Positions 24,336 to 32,975 of a stretch of 64,000 nucleotides of DNA are shown here, piece by piece. This DNA comes from Terrimonas sp. (GTDB lineage: Bacteria > Bacteroidota > Bacteroidia > Chitinophagales > Chitinophagaceae). A program made the translations under genes and the position numbers. Within the stretch, counting starts at the first letter, position 1, and each line of letters opens with the position of its first letter. The DNA is taken from contig NZ_QCZJ01000007.1 in NCBI RefSeq assembly GCF_003075435.1, positions 1 to 64,000 of the forward strand, read 5' to 3'. A model generated the notes under the pieces. It saw only the letters and a program-made list of their open reading frames with translations. It was not told where the DNA came from and did not search any database.

Positions 24336-25919
24336 TTATAAACACAAAGCCTGTAATCTACCCAAAATAAAATCTTTCCCGTTCTCAAAAAAAAGTTGCT
24401 CCGTGAATCTTTCAATGTCAAAGTCCCGGGGAAGTGATACCAGCTCTTTGTTAGCACGGGCATATGGTATGAATTTATTCCTGAAAGACTTTTTCAATGT
24501 ATTGATATCCGTCACTGTCATACAGCATCTTACCGGGTTGATCAACCCGTCAAAATCAGAGCCGATGCAAAGCTGGGAAAGCGCCTGCTGAATATCGTAA
24601 TCGCCTGCAGCCTGAACAACCCTTATGAAATGCAACACATGCGACATAAAATGGCAGAGATGATAATCAGCCAAAGCCGGGTTAACGTCCCCCCCTTCCA
24701 GCACATCCTGCATAGTAATACAATTAAAATCATCCACCTTTGTTCCAATTTTTCTCTTAGAAAGATAAACGTCTTTCTCAGCATTGGAAATATATTCTTC
24801 CTCAAAAGCAAACTCATTCATAGCTGCAGGACGGCTATCACCTTCCGTATATCCTAAAATTCTTTTATCAAGATTTAATCCTATCATACCACCAGACCGG
24901 ACTATTGCCATTATATCCTCATCATACAAATTAATACTGCTGGGATTAAATGCCGTCATTAATCCATTGAGCGTATTATATATTTTCCGCTTAGCCCAAA
25001 GTATATAGCTATATTCCTTTCCTCTTTCTTTTTTAAAATCCATCATATAGTCAGGAATATCCTTATACGACAAACCAGTAAACCCGGCGTGTGTACAGAT
25101 CAAAGGCTGATTGATTGGTAAAAAGTCCGGACGGTTTCTTATGTCTTCTACCAGCATTCTTCTTGATGCAAGACTAAGATGTTTTACATCTATCATTATC
25201 TTTCGTTCATAACAGTGCCGTATAATCGCTAAACCCTCTTCAGCAATACGATTACCGGTAGGCCTGAAATCTTCATTGGCAATAAACTGTATGCCGTAAG
25301 CATGATTGCAGAAAGGATATTGCTCAAGATGCGTTACGTTAACGGAAACAAGCGGGTATTTATCCGCAATCTCATCCAGGTTATGAATAATCTCATCTTT
25401 TGTTATTTTATGCTTATCCAATGTGGAGGACAGTGAATGACACCCTTCCACACTGAATATTATATAAATTGAAGATTTATCCTCTGGGTCATAAGGCGTT
25501 TGTGTTGAAAGCACTTTTACTTTCTTATCGGTGATCCCGAAGCGCTCTGCATTTAATAACACTTGTATATCTTCCTGTACAAGGTCAGGATAAGGTTTAA
25601 ATGTTTCGTCGTTAATTTTTTTTAAGCGGGAGGGATTAAGATAGGTTTGCAGGGATCCTTCTGCCTGCTTTAAAATAAGCTTGTTATTCGTCATACCCCG
25701 CTCAGGAACAAAAATGGCTACACAAATAATATCAGGCCCGTCAGCACTTAATTGAACCAGGTTTGCCTGCGAACCTAATATATACGGAAACTCTGTACAC
25801 CAACGAAGTAACCAATGAATTTTTGTTACATCAATATTAACCCATGGGCTTGTTTTAGTTTCTTCTTCCGAAAACATGCTCTTTAATGTGGGATGCACAT
25901 GAAAATCGAACAGTGGCAT
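24336..25919 (-). CDS. Peptidase M19-like (renal dipeptidase family) metallohydrolase
   Basis: 527 residues, cytosolic. Amidohydrolase fold with the N-terminal metal motif FDFHVHPT. A Glu ligand lies in FSVEGCHSL, His ligands in the middle (VKHLSLASRRML; ICTHAGFTGLS), and IGSDFDGLINPV matches the M19 C-terminal Asp motif GSDFDG. It is longer than usual (about 350-400) because of insertions around 80-180 and 320-430. ATG 25919 begins MPLFDFHVHP; the upstream frame is not protein-like. The substrate may not be a dipeptide. Confidence 0.82.
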   Translation of the reverse strand: MPLFDFHVHPTLKSMFSEEETKTSPWVNIDVTKIHWLLRWCTEFPYILGSQANLVQLSADGPDIICVAIFVPERGMTNNKLILKQAEGSLQTYLNPSRLKKINDETFKPYPDLVQEDIQVLLNAERFGITDKKVKVLSTQTPYDPEDKSSIYIIFSVEGCHSLSSTLDKHKITKDEIIHNLDEIADKYPLVSVNVTHLEQYPFCNHAYGIQFIANEDFRPTGNRIAEEGLAIIRHCYERKIMIDVKHLSLASRRMLVEDIRNRPDFLPINQPLICTHAGFTGLSYKDIPDYMMDFKKERGKEYSYILWAKRKIYNTLNGLMTAFNPSSINLYDEDIMAIVRSGGMIGLNLDKRILGYTEGDSRPAAMNEFAFEEEYISNAEKDVYLSKRKIGTKVDDFNCITMQDVLEGGDVNPALADYHLCHFMSHVLHFIRVVQAAGDYDIQQALSQLCIGSDFDGLINPVRCCMTVTDINTLKKSFRNKFIPYARANKELVSLPRDFDIERFTEQLFFENGKDFILGRLQALCL

Positions 25920-26062
25920 AACTATTAATTTAAATGAAGAAATACAGGTTTCCAAAAGAAAGGAGTAAGTAGTGCAGGTTAAAAGTTTACCAGGAGTACT
26001 AAGATAGTTTACCAGACATCGTGTTAAAATAAAAAAATAATTACTCATTTGCAAGTATAAAA

Positions 26063-26086
26063 AGTTGCAGGTTGTAAGTTACAGGG
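26063..26086. repeat. AGTTACAGG-type micro-repeat
   Basis: Degenerate copies of AGTTGCAGG / AAGTTACAGG abutting the left end of the palindromic element. The same unit occurs at 32976-33014 and inverted at 33053-33066. Confidence 0.5.
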
Positions 26087-26088
26087 GG

Positions 26089-26290
26089 CACATTTCAAAT
26101 TTTCGCGTGTTGGACTATCATATGCAGATGCCTCATACCTCGGCATGACAAACTGCAGGGGTATGTTCAGCAGTAGAACAATCGTTCAGCATTTGCACTA
26201 TTGTTCAGCATATATTCAACCGCCTTTCATGCCGAGGTATGAGGCATCTGCCGTAACAGTAGCATTTACATGCGAAAAATTGAAACACAC
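26089..26290. repeat. Palindromic element family, copy A (about 200 bp)
   Basis: Ends are inverted repeats (TTTCAAATTTTCGCGTGT / ACATGCGAAAAATTGAAA). Inside, arms GCAGATGCCTCATACCTCGG (from 26124) and its complement (to 26251) pair over 25 bp. The centre carries TTCAGCA-like degenerate repeats. Copies B (41644-41849) and C (55810-56000 or beyond) share the same plan. No coding capacity, so a MITE-like or REP-like unit. Confidence 0.85.
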
Positions 26291-26368
26291 CCGTTACAGG
26301 TCGATTTCTCACCATCAACCTCTCATAACATTTTTAAAAAATCATTTCCGGAATTGAAAATCATTTTC

Positions 26369-26376
26369 TATATTTG
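26369..26376 (+). promoter_or_regulatory. -7 promoter box of the SPFH operon (TATATTTG)
   Basis: TATATTTG matches TAnnTTTG and lies 34 bp before the SPFH ATG. Its last bases run into the first of two TGATATCA palindromes, as expected for an operator-controlled promoter. Confidence 0.55.
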
Positions 26377-26393
26377 ATATCATTTTGATATCA
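26375..26393. promoter_or_regulatory. Twin TGATATCA palindromes, candidate operator
   Basis: TGATATCA at 26375-26382 and again at 26386-26393, centres 11 bp apart (one helical turn). They overlap the 3' end of the -7 box and the expected transcription start. The operon's third gene encodes a ribbon-helix-helix protein, a class that binds such tandem palindromes cooperatively. Confidence 0.55.
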
Positions 26394-26409
26394 TTTTAAA
26401 TAATTATTT

Positions 26410-27279
26410 ATGGAAAAGATCATTCGCCCCGTATCAGGTTATCTTGCTTTATTATCAGCAATCATATTGCTATTTTTAGCTGGTTTCCTGTTTTTTTATG
26501 GAGTAACAAATGGTTCAGGAGTCGTTGTTTTCCTTGCAATACTTTCATTTACTGCTTCAATCTTCCTGTTCATGGGCGTTATAGTGGTCAGCCCCAACCA
26601 CTCCAATGTGCTTACCTTTTTTGGTAAATATGTTGGCACGGTTAAAGAAAATGGGTTATTGTTTGTAAACCCTCTTTTCAAAAAACAGAAAATATCGCTA
26701 CGCTCAGAAAACCTGGAAAGTTCAAAGCTTAAAGTGAATGATAAATTGGGTAACCCCATTGAAATTGCAGCGGTAATAGTTTGGCAGGTAAATAATACTT
26801 ACCGTGCAGCATTTGATGTGGAAGATTATAATCACTACGTAAAAGTGCAGAGTGAAGCCGCGGTAAGACATTTGGCAACCAGCTTTCCCTACGACCAGTT
26901 TGAGGATGAAACTGCAACAATCACCCTGCGTGACGGCGGTAATAAAGTAAACGAAATACTTGAACAGGAATTAAACGAGAGGCTTTCTCCCGCAGGTATA
27001 CTTGTGAAAGAAGCAAGGATCAGTCACCTGGCCTATGCCGCTGAAATAGCCGGAGCTATGCTGCAAAGACAACAGGCCACAGCAATTGTTGCGGCCAGGT
27101 CAAAAATTGTGGAAGGTGCCGTAGGTATGGTTGAAATGGCATTGGAACTGCTTTCAAAAAAAGATATTGTAAATCTTGATGAAGAAAAGAAAGCAGCCAT
27201 GGTCAGCAACCTGATGGTTGTATTGTGTGGTGAAAAAGCTGCAACACCTATTTTGAATACAGGAACTTTATATCAATAA
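26410..27279 (+). CDS. SPFH domain protein (stomatin/prohibitin-like)
   Basis: 289 residues. Two adjacent hydrophobic helices at the N terminus (about 10-60) anchor it in the membrane. An SPFH domain follows (PNHSNVLTFFGKYVGTVKENG...AVIVWQVNNTYRAAFDVEDY), then a helical region (LQRQQATAIVAARSKIVEGAVGMVEMAL) that drives oligomerisation. Family members form membrane microdomain rings. It overlaps almost directly with the next gene (2 bp gap), and an RHH protein ends the operon. Confidence 0.92.
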   Translation: MEKIIRPVSGYLALLSAIILLFLAGFLFFYGVTNGSGVVVFLAILSFTASIFLFMGVIVVSPNHSNVLTFFGKYVGTVKENGLLFVNPLFKKQKISLRSENLESSKLKVNDKLGNPIEIAAVIVWQVNNTYRAAFDVEDYNHYVKVQSEAAVRHLATSFPYDQFEDETATITLRDGGNKVNEILEQELNERLSPAGILVKEARISHLAYAAEIAGAMLQRQQATAIVAARSKIVEGAVGMVEMALELLSKKDIVNLDEEKKAAMVSNLMVVLCGEKAATPILNTGTLYQ

Positions 27280-27281
27280 AC

Positions 27282-27806
27282 ATGCGGGTTAATCAACCAT
27301 CTGGTGAAATACTGTTCAGGGAAACGCAATATTTCAGGCAAACCTGGCTATGGGTATTGCTTATTTCCTCTGCTTTATTTTCATTAACGCCTGTTGTGAT
27401 TACAAGTATTACTACAGCATCGCAGCAAACACCTGCTCCTGTTTGGACAATACCTCTCATTTTGGGTATTAACCTCATAAACCTGGGATGTTTTTATTTT
27501 ACCAGGCTGGAAACCATATTAACTACCGAAGGCATATATTACCGCTGGGTTCCCTGGTTTGGCAAATACAGGTTTCTGAGTAAAACAAGTATCAGGGAAA
27601 TCCAGGTATTAAAATATCCCTATTTGAAATATGGATATCATAAACGGAAAGGGTTTGGAGCAGTACATAATACGGGAGGCAACAAAGGATTCAGAGTAAC
27701 ACTTGATAATGGAAAAATGTTTTTCCTGGGTTCACAAAAAATTAATACTGTGACGAATATCCTCGGCAAAAATTATGCTGAGGTATACCGGTATTCTTCT
27801 AATTAA
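27282..27806 (+). CDS. Membrane protein of unknown function, PH-like C-terminal part
   Basis: 174 residues with two predicted TM helices (about 20-42 and 52-72), followed by a beta-rich segment (ETILTTEGIYYRWVPWFGKY ... FRVTLDNGKMFFLGSQK) that reads like a bacterial PH-type domain. 2 bp behind the SPFH gene. A role in the same membrane assembly is inference from operon position. Confidence 0.75.
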   Translation: MRVNQPSGEILFRETQYFRQTWLWVLLISSALFSLTPVVITSITTASQQTPAPVWTIPLILGINLINLGCFYFTRLETILTTEGIYYRWVPWFGKYRFLSKTSIREIQVLKYPYLKYGYHKRKGFGAVHNTGGNKGFRVTLDNGKMFFLGSQKINTVTNILGKNYAEVYRYSSN

Positions 27807-27817
27807 AATCCATACCA

Positions 27818-27997
27818 GTGAAGGGTAAAAAAAATTTTGTATTACGCATTGATGACGAAGTGTATAAAGCACTTGAAAAATGGGCTGCTGATGAATTCAG
27901 AAGCGTAAACGGGCAGATAGAATGGCTTATAGACAAGGCACTTAAAGATTCCGGAAGAAAAAAAACTGAAACAAAATCTTCAGCTAAAGGAAAATAA
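27818..27997 (+). CDS. Small Arc-family ribbon-helix-helix DNA-binding protein (59 aa)
   Basis: GTG-started 59-residue protein: KKNFVLRIDDEVYKALEKWA forms the beta strand and first helix, and DEFRSVNGQIEWLIDKALK gives the second helix of an Arc/MetJ fold. A basic tail follows. It lies 11 bp after the membrane protein and before a terminator. It is a candidate autoregulator of this operon through the twin TGATATCA sites. Confidence 0.85.
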   Translation: MKGKKNFVLRIDDEVYKALEKWAADEFRSVNGQIEWLIDKALKDSGRKKTETKSSAKGK

Positions 27998-28006
27998 GAA
28001 AGGGCT

Positions 28007-28032
28007 AAAGGCAGATCGCTCTGCCTTTTCTC
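28007..28032 (+). terminator. Intrinsic terminator of the SPFH operon
   Basis: AAAGGCAGA-TCGC-TCTGCCTTT followed by T-rich sequence: a 9-bp stem with a tetraloop, 9 bp after the RHH stop, also suitable for the convergent VOC gene. Confidence 0.8.
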
Positions 28033-28457
28033 TATTTTTGGGGCGAATAATTAATCATCCACTTCACCCCATATTTATCTGTAAAACTTCCATAATAGTC
28101 ACCCCAGAACTGATCGGCTAATGGCATCTCTACTGCTCCACCCGCTGACAATCCTTTGAATAGTTTGTCTGCTTCTTCCCTCGAATCAGGAAAAATGGAA
28201 ACATAATTATTATTGCCCTCAATAAGTTTATGCCCCATTGAAGGAACAATATCAGAGGCCATCAAAAGATCATCGCCAACCGGCAGCGCAATATGCATCA
28301 CACGGTTTTTTTCGTCGGCAGGCAGATTTTCACAGCCCGGAGCGTCACCCATTTTATGAATACCGCCCGCAAATTCGCCGCCAAATACGGACTTATAAAA
28401 CATGAAAGCTTCTTCAGCTTTACCATCAAAATTTAAGTAGGGATTTAACTTTGGCAT
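28032..28457 (-). CDS. VOC family protein, PhnB-like
   Basis: 141 residues: MPKLNPYLNFDGKAEEAFMFY at the start and DKYGVKWMINY at the end, the usual layout of the PhnB/3-demethylubiquinone-methyltransferase-like VOC branch. Catalytic activity is not established for this branch. ATG 28457 fixed by family start. Last gene of a minus-strand run of small enzymes. Confidence 0.88.
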   Translation of the reverse strand: MPKLNPYLNFDGKAEEAFMFYKSVFGGEFAGGIHKMGDAPGCENLPADEKNRVMHIALPVGDDLLMASDIVPSMGHKLIEGNNNYVSIFPDSREEADKLFKGLSAGGAVEMPLADQFWGDYYGSFTDKYGVKWMINYSPQK

Positions 28458-28473
28458 GATAATTAATTTGAGA

Positions 28474-28827
28474 TTAATAAAAGAATTGTTCAGAAATAAT
28501 TTTGCCATCTTTAACCCGATACAATCCAATCTCCTCCATATTAACACGCTTTCCATCTTTGCCTGTGTAATCCATCGTCATGAAACAGGTAAAATAATCA
28601 CCTGCAATAACAGGCTTATCAGTTGTACCGCCATGCATTTCGCTGATCATATCATTCCATTTTTTTCCTTTCTCTTCCATTTCTTTCAAACCGCTGGCTT
28701 TTGGCCAATCAGAACCCGGCGCTTCTTCGCTGGTGGCATCAGAACTATAGAGCTCTGTATATATTTTAGTGAAAGCTCCCTGCTGCATGTAATCATAAAA
28801 TTTACCGGCTACTTCTTGCGTTGTCAT
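28474..28827 (-). CDS. SnoaL-like / NTF2-fold protein
   Basis: 117 residues beginning MTTQEVAGKFYDYMQQG, with EEIGLYRVKDGKIISEQFF at the C terminus, a typical SnoaL-like ending. It is probably a small ligand-binding or hydrolase/isomerase-like protein. It sits 16 bp before the VOC gene in the same direction. Confidence 0.8.
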   Translation of the reverse strand: MTTQEVAGKFYDYMQQGAFTKIYTELYSSDATSEEAPGSDWPKASGLKEMEEKGKKWNDMISEMHGGTTDKPVIAGDYFTCFMTMDYTGKDGKRVNMEEIGLYRVKDGKIISEQFFY

Positions 28828-28859
28828 AATTTTATTTTTTTAGGTAAAAAATATACTGG

Positions 28860-29369
28860 TTAAACGTTTCCCTGGAAAAGGGGCACCTGTTTTTTTGTTC
28901 GTATAAAAATCATTGCAATAGCTGTTGTTACCACACCCATTACAAGCGAAGCAATGGTACTTTGTACAGCATAATTTTTATAGTTGAAATATGCCTCCGC
29001 CGCTTCCCTGGTTTTATGATAGCCGGTTTTCAGGGAATATTCAATTACATTAGGAAAATATTCCGGCGTAATAACATAAGATATCACCCATTGCATTAAA
29101 GGGCTGAGCAAGGCGATGACTACAGAAATGATCACACCTGAGATCAATCCCTGCATATAGGTCATTTGCCCCTGGTAGTAATTTCTCTTTTTATCTTTTA
29201 AAGCAAGCACCATTACTATTACTGCCGGAATGGCATACAGGTTAGTAAGGTACATATGCTTATCAATATGCGTATCATGAAGCCCGGTCAACTTTTCGAG
29301 CAGCATCCACAATAGTGACATGATAATAAAAATAATGGCCCATTTGATTTCAATGCGATACTTTCTCAT
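28860..29369 (-). CDS. DUF4199 family membrane protein
   Basis: 169 residues with four hydrophobic segments. KWAIIFIIMSLLWMLLEKLTG and the QGQMTYMQGLISGVIISV stretch are characteristic of DUF4199, a Bacteroidetes family of unknown function. Inner membrane. Confidence 0.85.
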   Translation of the reverse strand: MRKYRIEIKWAIIFIIMSLLWMLLEKLTGLHDTHIDKHMYLTNLYAIPAVIVMVLALKDKKRNYYQGQMTYMQGLISGVIISVVIALLSPLMQWVISYVITPEYFPNVIEYSLKTGYHKTREAAEAYFNYKNYAVQSTIASLVMGVVTTAIAMIFIRTKKQVPLFQGNV

Positions 29370-29393
29370 ATATGCGGTGATTTAATTAAAAAA

Positions 29394-30173
29394 TCAGTTG
29401 CTCAAAAAGTATTCCACCTGCGCCACCGTAAAATCAATCAACGCTTTATCTACATTTCCATTTTCATTTGCCATCATATAACTCCCGTGTCCTGAAGGAA
29501 AGATCATCAACCTTGAACCAGGGATCAAGCTATGCATCTCTGCAATATGACTGGCTTTCATCACATCATTATCTCCTGCAATAAACAAAACAGGCGATTG
29601 AATAGTACGAAGCATGCTATCGTCCCAATCTTTAAAATGAATCATGCGCTGGCGATCTTTCTCAAACATATGCTGCAGCTTTCGCGGGTCAGGATTTAAT
29701 TTGAGAAAATTATCTTTCAAATATTGAGGCATATGATCAATGGTCGCTTGCGCCATCCCTTCAAAAAAGCCATCCATCATTCCATTGCGTTTGGTAACTC
29801 CTGAGGCAGCAATGATCTTTTCAACTTTCGCGGGGAAAAGGTGTGCGATCAGTAATACTGTTGTAGCTCCATTACTGAATCCCCAGAATGACGCTTTGTC
29901 AATACCGAGTTGACCCAGCACCGCTATAATATCTTTTGCATCCTGCTCAAAAGTTTCAGGCACTTCACGATGTTCTGATCTGCCGTGATTCTGCAGGTCA
30001 ATTCCGATAAGCTTATATTGACCGCTCATTCTTTGAATTACTTCCCTGTAATCAAATTGCAGGTCACTTCCTCCACCATGAATCAATACCAAAGGTTTGC
30101 CTTCACCATATATCTCGTAATACAGGTTTATGCCATTAACTTCTTTATAGCCGCTTTCCCTAAGTTGCATCAT
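29394..30173 (-). CDS. Alpha/beta hydrolase
   Basis: 259 residues. Oxyanion-hole segment LVLIHGGGSDLQF, nucleophile elbow GFSNGATT with Ser (about residue 99), acid in IAGDNDVM, and catalytic His in FPSGHGSYM. Substrate unknown. Its ATG shares one base with the stop of the DinB gene upstream (TAATG overlap), implying translational coupling. Confidence 0.9.
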   Translation of the reverse strand: MMQLRESGYKEVNGINLYYEIYGEGKPLVLIHGGGSDLQFDYREVIQRMSGQYKLIGIDLQNHGRSEHREVPETFEQDAKDIIAVLGQLGIDKASFWGFSNGATTVLLIAHLFPAKVEKIIAASGVTKRNGMMDGFFEGMAQATIDHMPQYLKDNFLKLNPDPRKLQHMFEKDRQRMIHFKDWDDSMLRTIQSPVLFIAGDNDVMKASHIAEMHSLIPGSRLMIFPSGHGSYMMANENGNVDKALIDFTVAQVEYFLSN

Positions 30174-30697
30174 TAGTAATTTAATGCTTCATCCACATTG
30201 TATTTCACTCCCGCATAGCCAAGTATCCTGCGCATCAATCCCATCTGTCCACATAAATAGTCTGCCCTGCCTATACTCATTCCTATAAAGTTCAAAATAT
30301 TTTCTTCAAAAAAAAGCACATCCATGCCTATAGGAAATTTCTTCTCCAGTTGTTCATCAGTTGCAGCCAGCAATTTTTGATATACTAACAGAGAAATTTT
30401 ATGAAAGCTTTCTTTTAACTGCTGCAAAGAAGGATAACTTAAATTTTCATCCAGCGCTTTTGCCTGGAAGAATAACGAGCTGTATGGGTCTTCCTCTCTC
30501 AAACCAAGTACCCATCCCAAACTATACCGGGTATTCACAAAATTGCCGGCCATCCACACTACATGATTGGTCTTTTCATCAATTCTTTTAAAGGCATTTT
30601 GTTCTGAAATGCCATCCAGCACGTTTAAAAAGGTTTGAGAATGCCAACGATACGCCGGAACAACAATATTCAGTTGCTTTGATACAGGGGTATCCAT
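30173..30697 (-). CDS. DinB-like four-helix-bundle protein
   Basis: 174 residues with a DinB/YfiT-like helical bundle. The first helix bears HSQTFLNVLDGI, and HVVWMAGNFVNTRYSLGW in helix 2 resembles the family's HxxWHxxH-type metal region but keeps few of the His residues. The C-terminal IGRADYLCGQMGLMRRILG matches the helix where DinB proteins carry their last His (here absent). A degenerate metal site is possible. Confidence 0.75.
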   Translation of the reverse strand: MDTPVSKQLNIVVPAYRWHSQTFLNVLDGISEQNAFKRIDEKTNHVVWMAGNFVNTRYSLGWVLGLREEDPYSSLFFQAKALDENLSYPSLQQLKESFHKISLLVYQKLLAATDEQLEKKFPIGMDVLFFEENILNFIGMSIGRADYLCGQMGLMRRILGYAGVKYNVDEALNY

Positions 30698-30763
30698 ATT
30701 GCCTTGATTTGTATATTAAAAAACTACTTTAGCCGCTTCATTAATTTGTTGCTGCAGGAGATA

Positions 30764-31216
30764 TCAATGCTCATCCGGACTTATTTGCTCAGCAATCTCA
30801 TCCTTTTCTTCTACATATGTTTTAAACCGCTGTAAAACAGATTGGCAAAATTCCTGCTGTACTTCGTCTGGCACTAATTTTTCAGGCTCAAAGCTTTCCC
30901 GCACAATAGTATTCCGATCAATCTGCTGAAATTCTATTACAGATTTTCTTCCATCATCCTGAGTGTATTTTATATACTGCAATGGAATTACTTCATCATA
31001 TTTCCCTTTATGATCAAAACCTTCCCTGCCATCCTTTGTTTCCATCCTGAAAAAAAATCTGCCGCCTTCTTTTACTTCATTCTCTACCACCGGGCAGCAC
31101 CAGTTATTAAAAGGGATATTCCATTTTTTGATATCCTCAGGCGTAATCCAATTTTTCCAGACAATATCCAATGGCCTGCCCACTAAAACTGTTGCTACAA
31201 GGTTACCAGGTTTCAT
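30764..31216 (-). CDS. SRPBCC (START/AHSA1-like) domain protein
   Basis: 150 residues: VATVLVGRPLDIVWKNWITPEDIKKW at the start and a C-terminal helix (VQQEFCQSVLQRFKTYVEEK). A hydrophobic-ligand or heat-shock-activator-like fold. ATG 31216 chosen over the upstream open frame, which overlaps the next VOC gene. 11 bp from that gene's stop. Confidence 0.88.
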   Translation of the reverse strand: MKPGNLVATVLVGRPLDIVWKNWITPEDIKKWNIPFNNWCCPVVENEVKEGGRFFFRMETKDGREGFDHKGKYDEVIPLQYIKYTQDDGRKSVIEFQQIDRNTIVRESFEPEKLVPDEVQQEFCQSVLQRFKTYVEEKDEIAEQISPDEH

Positions 31217-31227
31217 TATCGTAAGGT

Positions 31228-31617
31228 TTATTTCATTGAGTGCAGCCCGATAGTATTCCCCTCTGTATCGGCTACAATAGAACAAAATCCATATTCACCT
31301 ATAGACATTTTAGGATTGGATACCTTACCTCCTGCTGCCACCACGCGTTCTTGCTCTACAGAGCAATCTTCGCATGCAAAATATATAATGACATTACTGC
31401 CACCGGCTTTCATCCCCTCCATTTTCACAAGTGCGCCAGGCGTTCCATACCCTTCTATGTTCCCGGGAAAAGATTTCATTTGCATAGATTGATCGGTGGG
31501 GTCTGACATCTGCTCCAGCTTTGTTTTAAAAACAGATTCATAAAATTTAGTAGCTCTGTCCATATCATCCACATAGATTTCAAACCAGCCTACAGGGTTT
31601 CCATTTTTGTTTTCCAT
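31228..31617 (-). CDS. VOC family protein
   Basis: 129 residues. VGWFEIYVDDMDRATKFYESVF at the start and FCSIVADTEGNTIGLHSMK at the end are the standard VOC beta-alpha-beta modules; a predicted Cys-rich short stretch (CEDCSVEQER) lies in the middle. It resembles the glyoxalase-like family often found beside SRPBCC proteins. Activity unknown. Confidence 0.88.
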   Translation of the reverse strand: MENKNGNPVGWFEIYVDDMDRATKFYESVFKTKLEQMSDPTDQSMQMKSFPGNIEGYGTPGALVKMEGMKAGGSNVIIYFACEDCSVEQERVVAAGGKVSNPKMSIGEYGFCSIVADTEGNTIGLHSMK

Positions 31618-31851
31618 TGCTCTTGTTTTTAAATGTGAAGAATATTGCTGTGCCGCTCTATTGCAGGCATAGAAAAACCGGTCTCAGATATTCAAAATAT
31701 TTATTTGGGGTTTCAGCAGGAATTCTGGATATGCATCTGTTCCAGTTCAAAAATAGTGCATCAATACGCCAGTTCCTCTTGCCATTTGGCAAGTATTGTC
31801 CTGAATGATTTTATTAAAATGTTATTCTTGCCATTTGACAGGTTGAAGAAG

Positions 31852-32370
31852 CTATATCAGGTTGCGAAGGTGCTGCATTACTCCGATGAGCTGTTGCCCT
31901 GTATTGGGCTCGATACTATCTTCAGAGGCAATTTTTCCTTTAACGCCATTAATCAGCAGGCATGCTTCATCAGTAAAAGATGCACCCAGCGTTTTCATCA
32001 CCAGCTTAATTTCTTCAAATGATTTTCTGCCATCAGCAGATGCCACGATGATTGCCAAAGGTTTTTCAGAAAATACGGTTGTGGCAACACACCATTCCAG
32101 TAAATTTTTCAGCCCGGCAGGAATACTGAAAATATATTCAGGACTCGAGATGATTACGGCATCAGCATTTTCAATTTTTTTCCGCACCTGCTGAACAATG
32201 CCGGGCGTATCACCAAGGGTTTGCACTGCGTCAAAATGCGGCAGGTTTCTAAGTTCATCAAATACATCAAAATGCAAATCCCCTGAAAAATGTTTTGCGA
32301 GAAATTTTGCCAGTTTAAGATTAGAAGAGTTCTGTTGTGCACTGCCAATAATCACAAAAATATTTTTCAT
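31852..32370 (-). CDS. NADPH-dependent FMN reductase-like flavoprotein
   Basis: 172 residues of the flavodoxin-like fold: FVIIGSAQQNSSNLKLAKFLA at the N terminus binds the FMN phosphate, and SSPEYIFSIPAGLKNLLEWCV is the family signature segment. Uses NADPH to reduce FMN, quinones or nitro/azo compounds. It starts 9 bp after the Crp/Fnr-type regulator gene, so it is its likely co-transcribed partner and target. Confidence 0.9.
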   Translation of the reverse strand: MKNIFVIIGSAQQNSSNLKLAKFLAKHFSGDLHFDVFDELRNLPHFDAVQTLGDTPGIVQQVRKKIENADAVIISSPEYIFSIPAGLKNLLEWCVATTVFSEKPLAIIVASADGRKSFEEIKLVMKTLGASFTDEACLLINGVKGKIASEDSIEPNTGQQLIGVMQHLRNLI

Positions 32371-32379
32371 TTCCTTACA

Positions 32380-32952
32380 TTAAGCAGTAATATCTTTCCT
32401 GATGCGGCTTAGTGAAGTATCTGTAACCCCAAGGTAAGAAGCAATTTGTTTTAATGGTGCGTATTGTATGATCTGCGGCTTTTGCTGTAATAATTTTAAA
32501 TAACGGTTAGTAGCAGTTTCCATTATTATATCCAGCGAACGCTGTTTAAGCACAAACAATTGTGTAGTGAACCATAACCTCCCCCATTCAATAAAGCCAG
32601 GCAAACGATGAAACAATTGCTGAAATTCATTAAACTCAACTTTCCATAAAACACAATCAGTTAATGCCTGTAAGCTTTCCTGCGATGGGCTGCGCTGAAA
32701 CAATGAAGTAGGCACTATAACAAGATCATTATCTGTAAAAAAGTCAGTTGTAATTTCATCACCATCGTAATTATATACAAAGGCCCGGATCAATCCATTC
32801 TGCAGAATATAATATTCATTAGCTATACGCCCTTCTTTCAGAATAATATCTCCCTTTGTAAACATAACCTGCTGATGAATAGCTGCTATTGCTTCCAGAT
32901 CATCAGCCGATAAAAGCGGATGCTGATAGATTTTTTTAAACAGAGCGTCCAT
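32380..32952 (-). CDS. Crp/Fnr family transcriptional regulator
   Basis: 190 residues. Cyclic-nucleotide-binding jelly roll in the first 120 residues (FTKGDIILKEGRIANEYYILQ), then a long helix and a C-terminal HTH (LKQIASYLGVTDTSLSRIRKDI). The HTH recognition helix is short, as usual in the Bacteroidetes subgroup. No cAMP-binding Arg signature is clear. It heads the minus-strand run with the FMN reductase and is a candidate regulator of the small stress enzymes downstream (inference). Confidence 0.9.
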   Translation of the reverse strand: MDALFKKIYQHPLLSADDLEAIAAIHQQVMFTKGDIILKEGRIANEYYILQNGLIRAFVYNYDGDEITTDFFTDNDLVIVPTSLFQRSPSQESLQALTDCVLWKVEFNEFQQLFHRLPGFIEWGRLWFTTQLFVLKQRSLDIIMETATNRYLKLLQQKPQIIQYAPLKQIASYLGVTDTSLSRIRKDITA

Positions 32953-32975
32953 TGTAAAGAAAGTTATTTTTTCGG

